From Cichorium intybus (taxonomy: Eukaryota > Streptophyta > Magnoliopsida > Asterales > Asteraceae), in assembly GCA_023525715.1 (NCBI GenBank), contig CM042012.1:44617441-44681440 (forward strand): a stretch of 64,000 nucleotides of DNA, given 5' to 3'. Positions within the stretch are counted from its first letter, which is position 1. The number at the start of each line of letters is the position of its first letter. Position numbers and translations under genes: made by a program. Of the stretch, positions 26,648-38,750 are shown piece after piece. The notes beneath the pieces were generated by a model that made no database searches, was not told where the DNA came from, and saw only the letters and a program-made list of their open reading frames with translations.

Positions 26648-27105
26648 CAGGGTTGCAGAAATCGGTGTTGGCTGCGGATTAATCATTTAACGGTGTGCAG
26701 CCTATTACGATTAGGCTTAATCAGTCAGGATTGGCGGTTTGGTCAAATATCGGCTTTGACGGTTCTTGACGGACAATTAATTGGCTTTGACGGTCATTTT
26801 TATTTTTATTTTAAATATTATTTATTTATTATTGTTTTATTATTTGGTCAAATATAAGTCTAATAAGTCAAGAAAACTAAAAAATCAAAATTAAAAAAAT
26901 GAAAAGACATAAATATATAATATTTGATATGTATCTAAGAATAAAATAAATCGTACTTTGTTGTTTTATTATATTCATTTATTTTTAAATAAATTCATTT
27001 ATAATTTAGGGTTTCCGATTAATCCTCGATTAATTTGTTTAATCCGATTAATCTCTTAACCTCATTCGACCGCCAAGTTACCGTCAAACGATTTTTACAA
27101 CCTTG
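26648..27105. mobile_element. hAT-type MITE (458 bp) with 8-bp target duplication
   Basis: Inverted termini are CAGGGTTGCAGAAATCG and CGATTTTTACAACCTTG. ATATTTAG is duplicated at 26640-26647 and 27106-27113. Non-coding, with 'ccgattaatc' repeats near both ends. Different terminal family from the TAGGGATGAG MITEs. Confidence 0.85.
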
Positions 27106-27113
27106 ATATTTAG

Positions 27114-27475
27114 TAAGCATACATTCGGCTTTCCTCTTTTGTTTGATGTTTTGACTCCAATAGATAAATGTATTTGAATCACCCATGACATAAGGATGGA
27201 TTTTCTATCTAGCTTTTTTACATATAAGTAGTGATGCTAAACATTATGATATCGTATTTTTTATGATATGGTAACAGTAATAGCTGGTTTTCTTTTCATT
27301 TTGAAGTGTGATTACATAGAATTAGGGGTTGGCAGTATGTATATGACTCGAATAAACATGAGTATTGTTACATCCCCAAATTTATGGGTAAATTTAAATT
27401 TGTAAAACCATATTAATATAAGAAAAAGCCACCTGATTCAATTTTCATGAAACACCCAACAACTTATAAGTTTAG
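27114..27475. other. Short non-genic gap
   Basis: No gene. TGTTACATCCCC at 27366 looks like the end of an LTR of the minus-strand Gypsy type and could be the true outer edge of the next LTR, or a fragment of another. Confidence 0.4.
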
Positions 27476-28582
27476 TGTAACATCCCAGAATCAAAAGAGT
27501 TAACAAAATCAAAGGGCAGCGGAACAACAACTCAAAATAAATTCCAAATGAAGCAGCACAGTGTACACGCGTCATGCTTTGTCATCTGTGGTACCTGATG
27601 TACCTGAACAATAGTTAAATAGGGAAAGGTAAGCACACATCTTAGTGAATTTCAACACATACATAATATATCAATCAAACATGTCTTGCTAACAACACAG
27701 ATTACCACATATCGCACCCAGCAGTGGTATTGCCACATAATGCACCCAGTAGTGTCATAACCATCCACATAATGCACTCAGCGGTGGCATGGTCATATAA
27801 TGCACCCAGCAAATGGTACAACTACATAATACACCCAGCAGTAGTGTTACCACAATATTCAGAACATACCACTCAGTAAAGCTTAAGCTACACATATCAC
27901 ATGTAACCACAAAACACAATTAAAATATCAAACTCCTATTCATAACCCAACACAGCAAGGAATGAATGATATCAATACAATACAGTGAGAAACTCACCTG
28001 AATGTAGTAATCTTAGCTATTTATAAAGAAAAGTGATTTGCTTCCAAATCACAGTCACCTCGAATCTTGATGCTTATCACTCGATGTATAGAATGAAGTA
28101 TGAGGTGTGGGATGAAATGGGAGGTTTGAGGTTCTATTTATACTTGAGCTAGAGTTACTATGTAATGATGTAAGTGATGACATCATCATATTTAGTGACA
28201 TAAGCGATGACATCATCATATCTAGTGACATAAGTCATGACATCATCTCATTTAGTGACATAAGCCATGACATCATCATGACATCGTCCTAAAATTTGCA
28301 TATTTTGTTCCGTTTAACGTTTAAGCTTTGTTCGTTGTATTTTTATTAGTTTATAATTACAAAAATTATAGAATTCAAACTCGTCCTTGCACTTTGAGCC
28401 TTTATTTTTGTTTGGCACAAATTAATTTAACTTCACATCCTAAGTTTCCCAGGCTTGTCATAATCCACACCAACCTTCATAATTAAATTATTAATGTTGC
28501 CGATTTAATTACTTTAATTATTATAGTTTTTACGCCGGAAATAGATATTAAAAAAATACGTACCTAGAAACGGGGCGTTACA
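27476..28582 (-). repeat. Gypsy-1 3' LTR (about 1.1 kb)
   Basis: On the minus strand it starts TGTAACGCCCCG directly after a purine-rich tract (28583-28592) that follows the pol stop, and ends CTGGGATGTTACA at 27476. The outer edge could instead be 27366. It contains two minisatellites: a 28-32-bp unit ('cacataatgcacccagc', about 27704-27850) and an exact 30-bp-period array (28171-28290). The 5' LTR was not found in the window. Confidence 0.65.
28171..28290. repeat. 30-bp minisatellite with palindromic TGATGACATCATCA core
   Basis: Four units start at 28171, 28201, 28231 and 28261. Three keep a GATGACATCATC-like or ATGACATCATC core, a near-palindrome related to bZIP half-sites. It lies in the Gypsy-1 LTR. 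Confidence 0.85.
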
Positions 28583-29543
28583 ACTCTCCCTCGCTTGAAT
28601 CAGTCTTCGTCCTGAAGTCAAAGCCAACAAACAGCTCAGGGTAATGCTCACGCATCTCCACCTCGGGTTCCCAAGTCCACTCAGAACCCTTCCTATGCTG
28701 CCACTGAACCTTTACTAGCCAAATCTGTTTATTCCGCAGAGTCTTCGTCTTCCTTTCTGTAATAGCGACCAGGTTCTCTATGTAATTAAGTCGTTCATCG
28801 ATCTGGATATCCTCCAATGGGACTACTGTCATCTTGTCCACGATACACTTCCGCAGCTGGGACACATGGAAGGTGTTGTAGATCAACCTTAACTCCTCAG
28901 GCAGCTCTAACTGATACGCCACCTTACTAACCCGTGCAATGACCTTGTATGGTCTAATATACTGAGGTCCCAACTTTCCCCTCTTCCGAAATCGAATAAC
29001 GCCCTTCCATGGAGAAACCTTCAGTAAAACATAATCGTCCACCTGAAACTCCAAATTTGACCGTCTTTTATCCGCGTAACTCTTTTGTTTACTCTGAGCA
29101 GTAACTAAACGCTCTCGAACCATTTGGATCATCTTGGTCGTCTCAAGCACTATATCAGTACTTCCCAATACTAGATGCCCAACCTCGCCCCAACATATGG
29201 GCGTTCTACACTTCCTCCCAAACAACAACTCAAACGGTGGTCTACCAATGCTATAGTGGTAACTGTTGTTATAGGAGAATTCTGCCAATGGGAGATATCA
29301 ATCCCAACTACCCCCAAAATCCAAGACACAAGCCCGAAGCATATCCTCTAGTGTCTGAATCGTACGCTCACTCTGCCCATCCGTCTGTGGTGAAATGCCG
29401 GACTGAAACGCAAACGAGTACCCATCTCCTCCTGAAATTTTTCCCAAAACCGAGCTGTAAACCGCGTGTCTCGGTCAGAGACTATAGAAATAGGCGCCTC
29501 ATGCCTAGCAACGATCTCTCCGACGAAAATGTCTATGAGTTTC
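28583..29543 (-). pseudogene. Gypsy-1 pol, integrase C-terminal part and chromodomain-like tail
   Basis: The minus strand encodes the end of a chromovirus-type pol. 'SIVSDRDTRFTARFW' (integrase second Asp) lies in 29412-29500. After a frame break comes 'AEFSYNNSYHYSIGRPPFE', then the GPY/F-like module 'KVSPWKGVIRF', 'GKLGPQYIRPYKV', and a chromodomain-like end 'VKVQWQHRKGSEWTWEPE'. The catalytic Glu region is out of frame. At 29543 it is interrupted by the Copia element; pol continues at 48083 beyond it, the target GTTTC being repeated on both sides. Confidence 0.85.
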
Positions 29544-29679
29544 TGTTGGATTAGGTGTCTAAGCCATGACTTATAATTGTATTTATCTTATGATTAAAAA
29601 GCAAAGTCCATTTAGGTTGCCCTCATAGGTGGAGGATAGATATATAGTTCAGTAGAGAGAATAGTTGATTTATTAATTG

Positions 29680-31015
29680 TGTTGAAAATACGATAATCGA
29701 TCTCCACGAATAAGGGTTTTTAAGCCGGTTACTGTGTGACAGATATGTATTTTGTCTATAATATGCGGAAATAAAATAGAGTTGCGGAATAGTAAATCTA
29801 AACTAGACAGTATTTAAATGGACAGAAAGCGGTAAATAAAGTAAAAGTTAGAAGTTAAATGTTAGGTGTAATAAACGCCATTATCAATGATAACGTGTTT
29901 TTACAATAAATAAAAGGTTAGAAGTTAGAAGTTAGAAATTAGACGTCAGATGTAATAAACGCCATTATCAACGATAACGTGTTTTTACAATAAATAAAAA
30001 GGTTAGAAGTTAAAAGTTAAATGTCTCGGTTAAATACAGTCCACATATGTTTTCGTTGTCACAGTTTGATTTTTATGTCTTCGGTATTTGGTATAGTTGA
30101 TTTATAACAGTTTGAATAAATCAATAATAACACAGACAATTTCAAAAGAACTTATCGATAGCAGATGAATATGACGATTTTCTTTGAAGCTTCGATTCTT
30201 GTTCTTTGCTCGGGTTGAATGAGGTTTTGGTGATATTTAGTGTCGGGTAGAGGTTGTTTGGAGGTTTGAGGTTTGGTGTCGGGTAGAGGTTGTTTAGAGG
30301 TTTGAAGTTTTGGTGTCGGGAAGATATCTTGTTTCTTGCGGTTGTGCGGTTTGATTCTTGTTGCCAAATGCAGAGATTTGAGAGTCTTGAAGTTTCTGGT
30401 CGTGGGTTTCTTGGAGAGTATATGAGTGTATAATTCTTGGTTGATTGGGTGTAACAAAATAGCAAGAGAAAGGCTCAATTTATAGTTGCTGTTGAACAGG
30501 GCTCGCGTCGCGACCGGTCATGCCGTCGCGTCGCGAAGGTCCATAGCTGGTGGTCGGTGCGCTTTTTGTCGGGTCAGTGCGTCTCCGCTGGTATGTCGAG
30601 CTTTTCGTCGCGATTCCTTTTGGTCGCGTTTGCTTTTGGTCACGTCGCGAAGGTGGTGTGTTGGTAGTCTCGCGATTAGAAAGTTGGTGGTGTCACGTTG
30701 GAGCTTCGCGTTCAAGCTCTTCGCGTCGCGACCAGATCCTTCGTCGCGTCGCGATCGCTGGGCGATTTTTGGTCTTCTGTCTTGCTTCTTCTCACGGCTC
30801 GACAAATGTGCTGTCGGGGTCGCGATGGGGCTTCGCGTCGCGACCGGGCCTTCCGTCGCGTCGCGATTGCTGAAGCAAGATGGATTTCTGTGTTTTGTTT
30901 TTCTTCACGTTTAATCTTGAATCCATGCAACCTGAAATACTGATAATATTTGTTAAAGAAAGATTTCGACTTATTTCAGTGATGGTCACATAAAACATAA
31001 AAACATTATTCAACA
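29680..31015. repeat. Solo LTR (1,336 bp) inside the Copia 5' LTR
   Basis: Ends TGTTGAA...TTCAACA with target duplication AATTG (29675-29679, 31016-31020). The left half has two copies of an 84-bp unit (about 29843-30022). The middle to right half is GC-rich with three pairs of TCGCGTCGCGA palindromes (30503/30526, 30721/30744, 30833/30856). Arg-rich open frames across 30486-30943 are products of this composition. The parent family is not identified. Confidence 0.85.
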
Positions 31016-31362
31016 AATTGTATAATAAATCAATAGAAAATATATATATGGTTTATTAATATATTTAAGTGTTAATATATAAATTAGAAACTACATTAAT
31101 TAATTGAGATTTAATCTAGAATTAATTGGATTTAATTTGGAGATTAAATTAATTAATTAAAAGGTGTAGGGACTGGTTTGGCATTTATTCAATAGTTGAA
31201 TAACTGGCCAGGTAAAACCAGCGACCAAAAGTGGCGCCAACCTGGAGGCTCCTCCAGGGTTTGGCGAAACCCTAATTAGGGTTTTGGTAAGCCTGGTCCA
31301 AGTGGTCAAAAGCCTTGTCCAGTTGGGGGCTCCTTAGGGTTTCAGGTGTAACCCTAGGAGGC

Positions 31363-31370
31363 TATAAAAG
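31363..31370 (+). promoter_or_regulatory. Copia LTR TATA box
   Basis: TATAAAAG in 'gaggctataaaaggaac', about 290 bp before the LTR end. The identical sequence is in the 3' LTR at 47790-47797. Confidence 0.6.
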
Positions 31371-31656
31371 GAACCCCTTGGCACCTCATATTCATGCCAT
31401 CTTCTCTCTGGATTTACTCTGCTGGACTGATTCTTCCATCCGTTGGGTGTGACTTGCATTTGAGGCAGGATACTTTTGCTGCTGCTTGAAAGGATCATAA
31501 GATCAAAGATTGGTTTTCTTAATTCATCTTTAGAATTGAATTGTTTCCTTTAGGTTCTTAGTTCTAATCTTCATAGAAGAAAACATAGATCAATATTTGG
31601 GTTGCATGTGAACCTTAGGTATTTTTGTGTTCATTGATTGCATAAAAACCCTTCAT

Positions 31657-31668
31657 TGGTATCAGAGC
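31657..31668 (+). other. Copia primer-binding site
   Basis: TGGTATCAGAGC one base after the 5' LTR end, complementary to initiator Met tRNA. Confidence 0.9.
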
Positions 31669-31801
31669 TAGCTTGTTTTCTTGTGATTTGATTATGAACT
31701 GCTTGCATGTTTCTTGGCCTTGGTGTTTTTTTGCGAAATCTCACCCTTGGGAGGCCTTGAAGTCGACGGCTTGGCTAGGGTTTCCTAACCCTAGCCGCCA
31801 T

Positions 31802-34612
31802 TGTAACGACCCAAAAATCTTAAATTTATATTCGAGATAACGCTTAAGGTAAAGACCAAAAATTTTTGAAAGTTTTAAAATAATGTAGTAAGAGATGTAG
31901 TAAAATTCCAAGAGTTTGGAGTAAAAGTGTGAGAAATAAAACTTGGTGTAATAAAAGTTGAAAATATATATATAAGTGAGAAATTATGATTGTAAGGGTA
32001 ATTTGGTCATTTTACCATAAAAGGGTAATTTGGTCATTTGACCACATGCAGGAGTTATTATGAAAGTATAATTCTAGTTTGGACTAAAAATGTAAAGAAT
32101 GGAACTTTATGTAATAAAATTTAATTTTAGTGTCAAAATGAAAGAGTTGGAACTTGAGGGGTGGAAACTGTAAATATTGGGAGTATAATTGAGAAAATAT
32201 CTTCTAAAATTCCCAGAAGATATCAGAGAATTCTGGAGGCTTCGGGAGAGACTTGGAGGTCGTGATTTCTGGAAGGATTACGAGAAATTTGAGCTGGAAT
32301 TGAAGGTTTCTAAACATTTAAGGTAAGGAATCAAAGTTTGAACACCTACTATTCATCGTCTTCTTGGGATGGAATCTGGACATTTGATTTATGAAGTTAT
32401 GAAATGATTCCAGAGTTTTGTTTCCATCTAAGAATACTAAAAATATAAAGTAAACACACCTAATTTAAGAGGTGTTGTTGAAATCATGGAAAAACCCAAT
32501 TTTTGGCTCAAGAACCCTAGTTCACGGGTCCTTGTGACCAAAGATGGTATTAATGGTTTTTATGAAGTTCAATATACTATAAAAGATGGACGAAATCAGT
32601 TGTAATAGATAGTTTCAAGAAATTTCAGTTTTTGTGCAAAAATGTGAAAAAACGTGAATAGTTTAAAAATGGCTGGAATCATTGATTCCAATGGTCCAAA
32701 ACTCATGAAAACGAAAGGGTTTTGCCATATAATGGTACCCAATTGATTAAGAACTGAAATGAGAACTTAATACGCGAAAACAGGAAGCTACAGTACAAAA
32801 ATCGGATTGAACTGGGTCTACAGCAAGAGCACGGGTCGTGCTCTTTTGGCACGGGTCGTGCTCCCCCTGCAGAGTGAAAATATAAAGCTATAGCAAAGTG
32901 CACGAGTCGTGCTCTTCATAGAGTAAATTATGCACGAGTCGTGCATCCCTTCTATTAAGAAAATGTCATTTTTGAGTTTGGAACTTGGTGCCAGACTTGT
33001 CCGATTGGTCTATGATTTATACCATAAGTCTAAAATGGTGTGAAAACACAAGGAAAATTGTCGAAATGAAAATACGACCTCCTGAGGGTACTGTAGTAAA
33101 ATACGTATAATATACGATTTATTTAAAGTCGGTCATTCAAAAGTTATAGACTTGTTATGACCCGTATTGGTATAATAAGGACTCTAATGAGTTAAAGAGT
33201 CAGTTAGAATGAATCTTAATGTATAACATGTTAATTATAGGTTCACGCCAAGTGATTATTGGATCACAAAAGATTGTAAATGCAAGGAACGTGTAGTCAA
33301 TCTACTAGCAATACACGAGGTGAGTACATGTAGTATTTTTACCCATTCTGGGGTACATGGCAAGTAAGTATTTTCAAGAATTTTTTTATGAAAATTCTAT
33401 ATGTGAAATTATATGTAAGAGTATTATTTCTAACTTGTTTGTGAAAGTACAATGATATGTTTGAAGTTATGTTTTGAACTACAGGTCAAGTTAAGTGAAA
33501 GTATGTTGGTCTATGAACCAATTATGTGAAAGTATATTTTGAATACAAGTTATATATGTTTTCAAGTATGAATAGGCCTATAGCCACAAAATGTTTAAGA
33601 AGTATATTTTGGTTACAAATTGTATATGTTTTCAAGTATGAATGGGCATATAGCCATAAGATGTTTGGAAAGTATGATTTGGCATTAAGCCTAAAATGTT
33701 ATAAAGACATGTTTTAAACATATGGTTTATGTGAAACAAAAGTTATGAATCTGGCATTCAGTCATAAAGACAATAAATGATGAAGTTTGGCAATTAGCCA
33801 CTATGTAAGTAAGTAATTGTTAAAGTAAGCAGAAAATGTTTTGTATGACTGGTAATTGTAGCAAGCAGCGTTAGTAAGGGAACTATGTTCCAACCTACCC
33901 GGGTTAGGTAAGGGGTCTACTGGGGAAAAAGCCCCATAGCGAAGTAGATTGCCTCAGCACTTCTATGGTGATGATTGATCCATTCTTTCTAGCCATAGAG
34001 ACTTGGGGTATCACTTATGGTGATTAAAGCCCTAAGTATAAAAATCCAGCAAGCTTATAAAACCAGTCAAAGAAAGTAAGAAAGATGCTATTTTTTTTTT
34101 GCAAAATATATTACGAAATGATTTTGAGAAAGTAAAGAGTTATAGTATGTTGCTACTATAAAGTTTGAAAGATGTTATTTTTGTAAAGTATGTTATGAAA
34201 TGATTTCGAGAAGTAAAGAGTTATAGTATATTATTACTATAAAGTTTTGACAGAAGTTTTATGTTATAAATTTACAAAAAGTTGGAAAAAAAAGAAGTTA
34301 AAGGTTTGAGTCTAAAACTCATGTAACTCACGAGACATTATTGTCTTACGTATTTTATGTTTTGCCATGTATTCCAGGTTAATGTGATATGCTATAATTG
34401 GATGAGGTTTTGCTGGAGTGGAGCTCGAATTAGCTCCTACCTTGGACTCAAGGTTAATCCTTTCTTGCTTACTATGGTTAATTTTGATATAGATTTGTAC
34501 ACCCACTGTTTTAAGCATTTAAATTATCGGTTTTTGATAAACCGTATTTTTGTATTCCTGTATTTATACGAAAAACCATAGTATTTGCAAACAGTAGAAA
34601 TGGGGTGTCACA
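31802..34612 (+). repeat. LARD 5' LTR (2,811 bp)
   Basis: Contains four dyads of the form GCACG-NNN-CGTGC (32825-32845, 32849-32861, 32900-32912, 32930-32946). It has a conserved hairpin-like block near 33910-33955 and TATA-like motifs at 34037 and 34056. It aligns with the 3' LTR throughout, with few substitutions. A 63-codon plus-strand open frame at 33526 recurs in the 3' LTR but looks fortuitous. Confidence 0.9.
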
Positions 34613-34987
34613 AGTTGGTATCAGAGCCATAGTTTAAGCGAATTAGGATTGGCTTGTTCCACTCCTAGGCTTAAACTCATGCTATAGAAATGTTAGTTTA
34701 TGAAAGTATGCTATATGATATCTTAAATGATTAAGACATTATGCATTTTTAAAATATGTAGATATATAACACTAAGAAGTGTTAAGTTAACGTTTAAAGT
34801 GAGCAAAAATCTGACCGTTAGGAAAATTATATAATATTTTCCATAACCGTCTAAATTTATTAAAGGCTATGTTTATAAAGTAGTAAGATTTCTAGTAGTG
34901 ATCACCATATACTTATAATGGTGTTATATGTTAAGGGAACCAGTGTCCCATGAGACCTTGTGGTAACAGCAAAACCAATATGTATAG

Positions 34988-35025
34988 GTGATTATGGTAA
35001 TATGGGCCCGTGTTATCATAATCAC
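34988..35025 (+). promoter_or_regulatory. Leader hairpin with GGGCCC loop (LARD copy)
   Basis: Two 16-nt arms (34988-35003, 35010-35025) pair along their whole length as RNA, counting three G-U pairs, around a loop GGGCCC (35004-35009). It lies about 360 nt after the primer-binding site and has a counterpart at 61118-61155. Candidate dimerisation/packaging element. Confidence 0.6.
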
Positions 35026-38000
35026 AGGATATGTATTGAGACTGGTGGAATAGCAAAGGAATTATGGCATTCTGGTGGGTAAGGTTTGTGAAGAGAGTAG
35101 TAAGAATAACATAAGAATTATATGTCTATGTAACAAGAACAAGTAAGATTATAAATAATAAAAGTTAATGCAGTGGATATATACCACTTAGTATGGTAAA
35201 GTAAAAGAAATAATGTGTTAATTAATATTTTTTAGACAGATTGAAAGATATTAAAGTATATGCCTGTCGAGGCGAGAGAAAGTATGAATAAGAGCAATTT
35301 AAAGAGGAATTATGGGTATTGATTACCTATATAAGAGTTGTAAGACTCTTACATGAAGAATGAAAATTTTAAGCAGAGTATATTGATAGTACATAAATTT
35401 GTAAAAATAAAAGAGTGGTAAAGAAGAGTTTAATGCAAGCAGGTGGTGTGCCTTGGGCATGACCATTAAATTTCAAATTTTCTTTAAAAGATGTATGAAT
35501 AGTAAATATATAAAGGAAGCAGAATATTGTTGTAAAACGATAAGATTAAAACTATGAGAAAAGCTAAAGATAGAAGATGACAATGGTAGCAGAGAGTGGA
35601 AGACTAACTGCCGGGGTTGAACAAAGAAGATAAATGAAAGTGTCCAAAGATGGACAATTGATTAATGCATAAGAATAATGGTGAGCCAAGTAAAATGACA
35701 AGCAGAAAATTAAGTGAGAAGTAAATAAAGGTGGTAAGTTGAATGTTATATTTACATATATAGATTTGGAAGTTGTTGTCACGGATTGGCCTGTAAAAGA
35801 AGCAGTATACAAATGAAGATGCACGTACTATGATGTACCCGAACAGAAGTAACATCACAATAAGTAAATGCGGGTCGATATCCGCAAAGAATATCACTTA
35901 ATGTAAAGTAGTGGCAGATTATAACCATTTGAAGGTTATGACAGGTGTCGCAACGTGAAAGGCGATTATGAAGATTCTTGGTTGTCTCCAATGAACTTTT
36001 TCATAATAGAAATTAGAACTTAGTCAAAGTCAAGAGCTAATAAGCCTGAAGATTGAAGGTAGAGTACGCTTACCCGACAAGTAAAGAAAGCAGTTCGAGT
36101 TGTAAAATGTTAATTTATTCTTAAAAGAAGAATATTAAAAGTTGTCCCAGGACAAATAAAATATTAAGATAAGTGGTACCAGGTTTAGTACCTGGTGATG
36201 AGAATTTGGAAAAATAATGAGAAGATATTGGTTATTTGGAATTAAATTCCGCAACCAAATGAAGGAAAGTATAATAAGAAATACAAATAATAAAATAGTA
36301 TAATGAAGTATATTAACTGAGAAAATGTGTATAAAAATTTTCGGAGTATGAAGTATATTGAAATTGAGTCTGGAAATATGAAATATTAGATGGCTAAAAG
36401 TCTCCAAAGATTGTGGGAAATGGTTAGTACATGGCTGGTAACCATGAAGTACAAAGAAGTGTATATATGTTTATACGTGCTTATAAATATAAAAGCATGA
36501 GTAAGTTTTGAGATATATGTATATATAATGTATAAAAAGTATAAAGGTGGTTATGAAATAAATATTCTAATTAGGATACTACAATGTATGAAGCAAAATA
36601 GTAAAATAAGGTATTGGGCATAATGCCTCGAAATACAAAAGAATGAAAGATGATGAGAAAATAAATGACAGTTGTGTATCACCTAAAGATACATAAGAAG
36701 TAAGTCTTATATAAAATATAGAGTGTAAAAAAAAGTGGAGATTAAATGAAATAACAATGTAATGTGTTAGGCTTGTAGCCTTAAAACACATAGAAAAGAT
36801 AGTAAAAGATATAATGGAAGAAAAGTTGGGCCTAAAGCCTAGAAAGTTATAAGTAAAAGTATGTGAGATAAAAACAAAAGAAAAGAAGAATACAAGATAA
36901 AAGTAAGAAATTGAACATCAGATTAAAAATCTTTAGATACATGTTAGTAAGAAGATCGAAAGGATGAAAATTTATCCACAAGTGATATTGGTAAGTTGAG
37001 ATTGAGATTATAAAATAACATATTTGATAAAAGAGTAGGATTACCAAGTAGTAATCAAGAGATAAAAGAGAGCAACAAAGTTTATTTGTAAAAGTTTAAA
37101 GTGGGACAAGAGTTTGAGAGTTGATATTTGTGATCAAGAAGTCAATAAATATGATTTGTGAAACCTAATTACACCACGAGATGATAATATCATAAAAAGT
37201 GTAATAATATGAGAATGGTACACGGAGTACACAAGAAGATGAAAAATGTAATAGAAATGATTCTAATAAGTATGATGAGTAAATGAGGGTGAAATCTCAT
37301 AAATAATAAGGGAAGATGAAAGAAATATCTAAGTTGTTAATATATTGAATGTGAAAGTAATACAAGTAAGGAATGATATAAGACAAGTATTAAAGAAGGT
37401 AATACATATAATGTACAGAAAATGAGTAAGAAGTATGTGAAAAATGATTTTTCTGAAAAGTGTGAATTAAGAAGGAAGGTGGAAAATATAGTAATGGATT
37501 ACGAACGTATATAAGCTAATGGGGAGTAAAAAGAAGTTTATAATTAGTCATATAAATGACAAGAGTAGAGAAGAAGGAAGTTGACTGAAATAATAGATCA
37601 ACTTCAATAGTAAAACTGTACAAGTTTACAATGACAAAATATTGTGTATTATACATAGAAAGGAAACTAATGATGTCTACTTGTTAAAAATAAAAAGCGG
37701 TACGTCGTTTCAACACTTTTAGAACGAGATATGCAGATTTTTGTGAAAGATAAGCTGATTCGACATATTTTGTCCCAAATAGAAAAGTGGGGATAAAAAA
37801 AAGTGTAATGAAAGAAAGAGAATGTAATCCTTAAAAATGGTAATAAACCGGGAGCCACTAATAGAGATAAAGAAAGAAACTACCTATGTAATAACGCATG
37901 AGAAAAGATATAAGAAAAGAGAAAAGTAAGAATGAATAAGTAATGAAGTTATACTTACGTGAAATGTCCAGCAAAGGACGAAATATTGTTTTAAAAGAAA

Positions 38001-38522
38001 AAGATATTGAGTATTTATAAATTTGTATAAATACAAAACTTTACCAAATTGTATTTGGGAAAAAGTTTTATAAGTAAAGAATATGATTAATATAATCTCA
38101 TGAAGTTTTGGTAAACATATGAGAAGAATTACCAAGTAAGCTGCTATTTTTTATAAGAATATGAAAGTATGAAATCACTTTGTAAAATAAGCTTTACTAA
38201 AAGCTTTATGTATGAATGAAATGAGGTAAAAAGAGATATAATTAGAACATGAGATAAATGGATTCTTGAGGAAACGAAGCTGAACTATGAGACATCTTAT
38301 GAGAAATTGAAAGTAGAAATCTCCAAAAGTTGATTAAGAACAAAAAAAAAATAACCTTAGAGGGAAATACTACAAAGATAAAAGAATAAAGAATATGATT
38401 ATGTGTTGATAAAAAGAAGTATCTACTAGTAACCAAACTTTGGCTGAGAGCCTTTGAAGAGGAGGGAGAAGTGATCCCTTAAATTAATAGTTGCGTGGTG
38501 ATTCCGAGGACGGAATCCCAAT

Positions 38523-38536
38523 AAGGGGGAGGTAGT
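38523..38536 (+). other. LARD polypurine tract
   Basis: AAGGGGGAGGTAGT directly before the 3' LTR; nearly identical to that of the Gypsy at 56384-56397. Confidence 0.85.
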
Positions 38537-38693
38537 TGTAACGACCCAAAAATTCTTAAATTTATATTCGAGATAACGCTTAAGGTAAAGACCAAAAAAT
38601 TTTGAAAGTTTTAAAATAATGTAGTAAGAGATGTAGTAAAATTCCAAGAGTTTGGAGTAAAAGTGTGAGAAATAGAACTTGGTGTAATAAAAG

Positions 38694-38750
<57 letters not shown>

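Larger units (their letters stand above)
29544..31655 (+). repeat. Copia 5' LTR (771 bp without its insertion)
   Basis: Matches the 3' LTR at 47313-48082 except for the 1,336-bp solo LTR plus its 5-bp duplication. U3 has an 18-bp perfect palindrome AAACCCTAATTAGGGTTT (31267-31284), a second palindrome CCTGGAGGCTCCTCCAGG (31241-31258), and a TATA box TATAAAAG (31363-31370). Confidence 0.9.
34613..38536 (+). other. LARD internal region, non-coding and cytosine-poor
   Basis: After AGT and the primer-binding site (34616-34627) comes a leader almost identical to that of the Gypsy at 61 kb, including the GGGCCC hairpin. From about 35.1 to 38.4 kb no protein homology is seen. The plus strand is rich in A and G with very little C (about 2-4 C per 60 bases in many lines), so the complementary strand shows open frames resembling membrane proteins; I regard these as composition artefacts. 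The last 40 bases before the polypurine tract match the end of Gypsy pol ('IPRTES'). Confidence 0.8.

Noticed and set aside
27704..28290. Regularly spaced repeats suggesting a CRISPR-like array
   Set aside because: Tandem minisatellites inside a plant LTR; units are contiguous with no unique spacers.
30486..31016. Several overlapping Arg/Ser-rich open frames on both strands
   Set aside because: They fall in the CpG-rich palindrome part of a solo LTR, overlap in many frames, and show no domain.
31657..31668. tRNA-like match
   Set aside because: Only the 12-nt complement of a tRNA 3' end; these are primer-binding sites, not tRNA genes.
33526..33717. 63-codon frame present in both LARD LTRs
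   Set aside because: Its duplication is explained by LTR identity; the sequence is a short internal repetition with no domain.
35564..38647. Minus-strand open frames resembling hydrophobic membrane proteins
   Set aside because: They mirror a C-poor, purine-rich plus strand in a LARD interior; short, without starts in context or homology.
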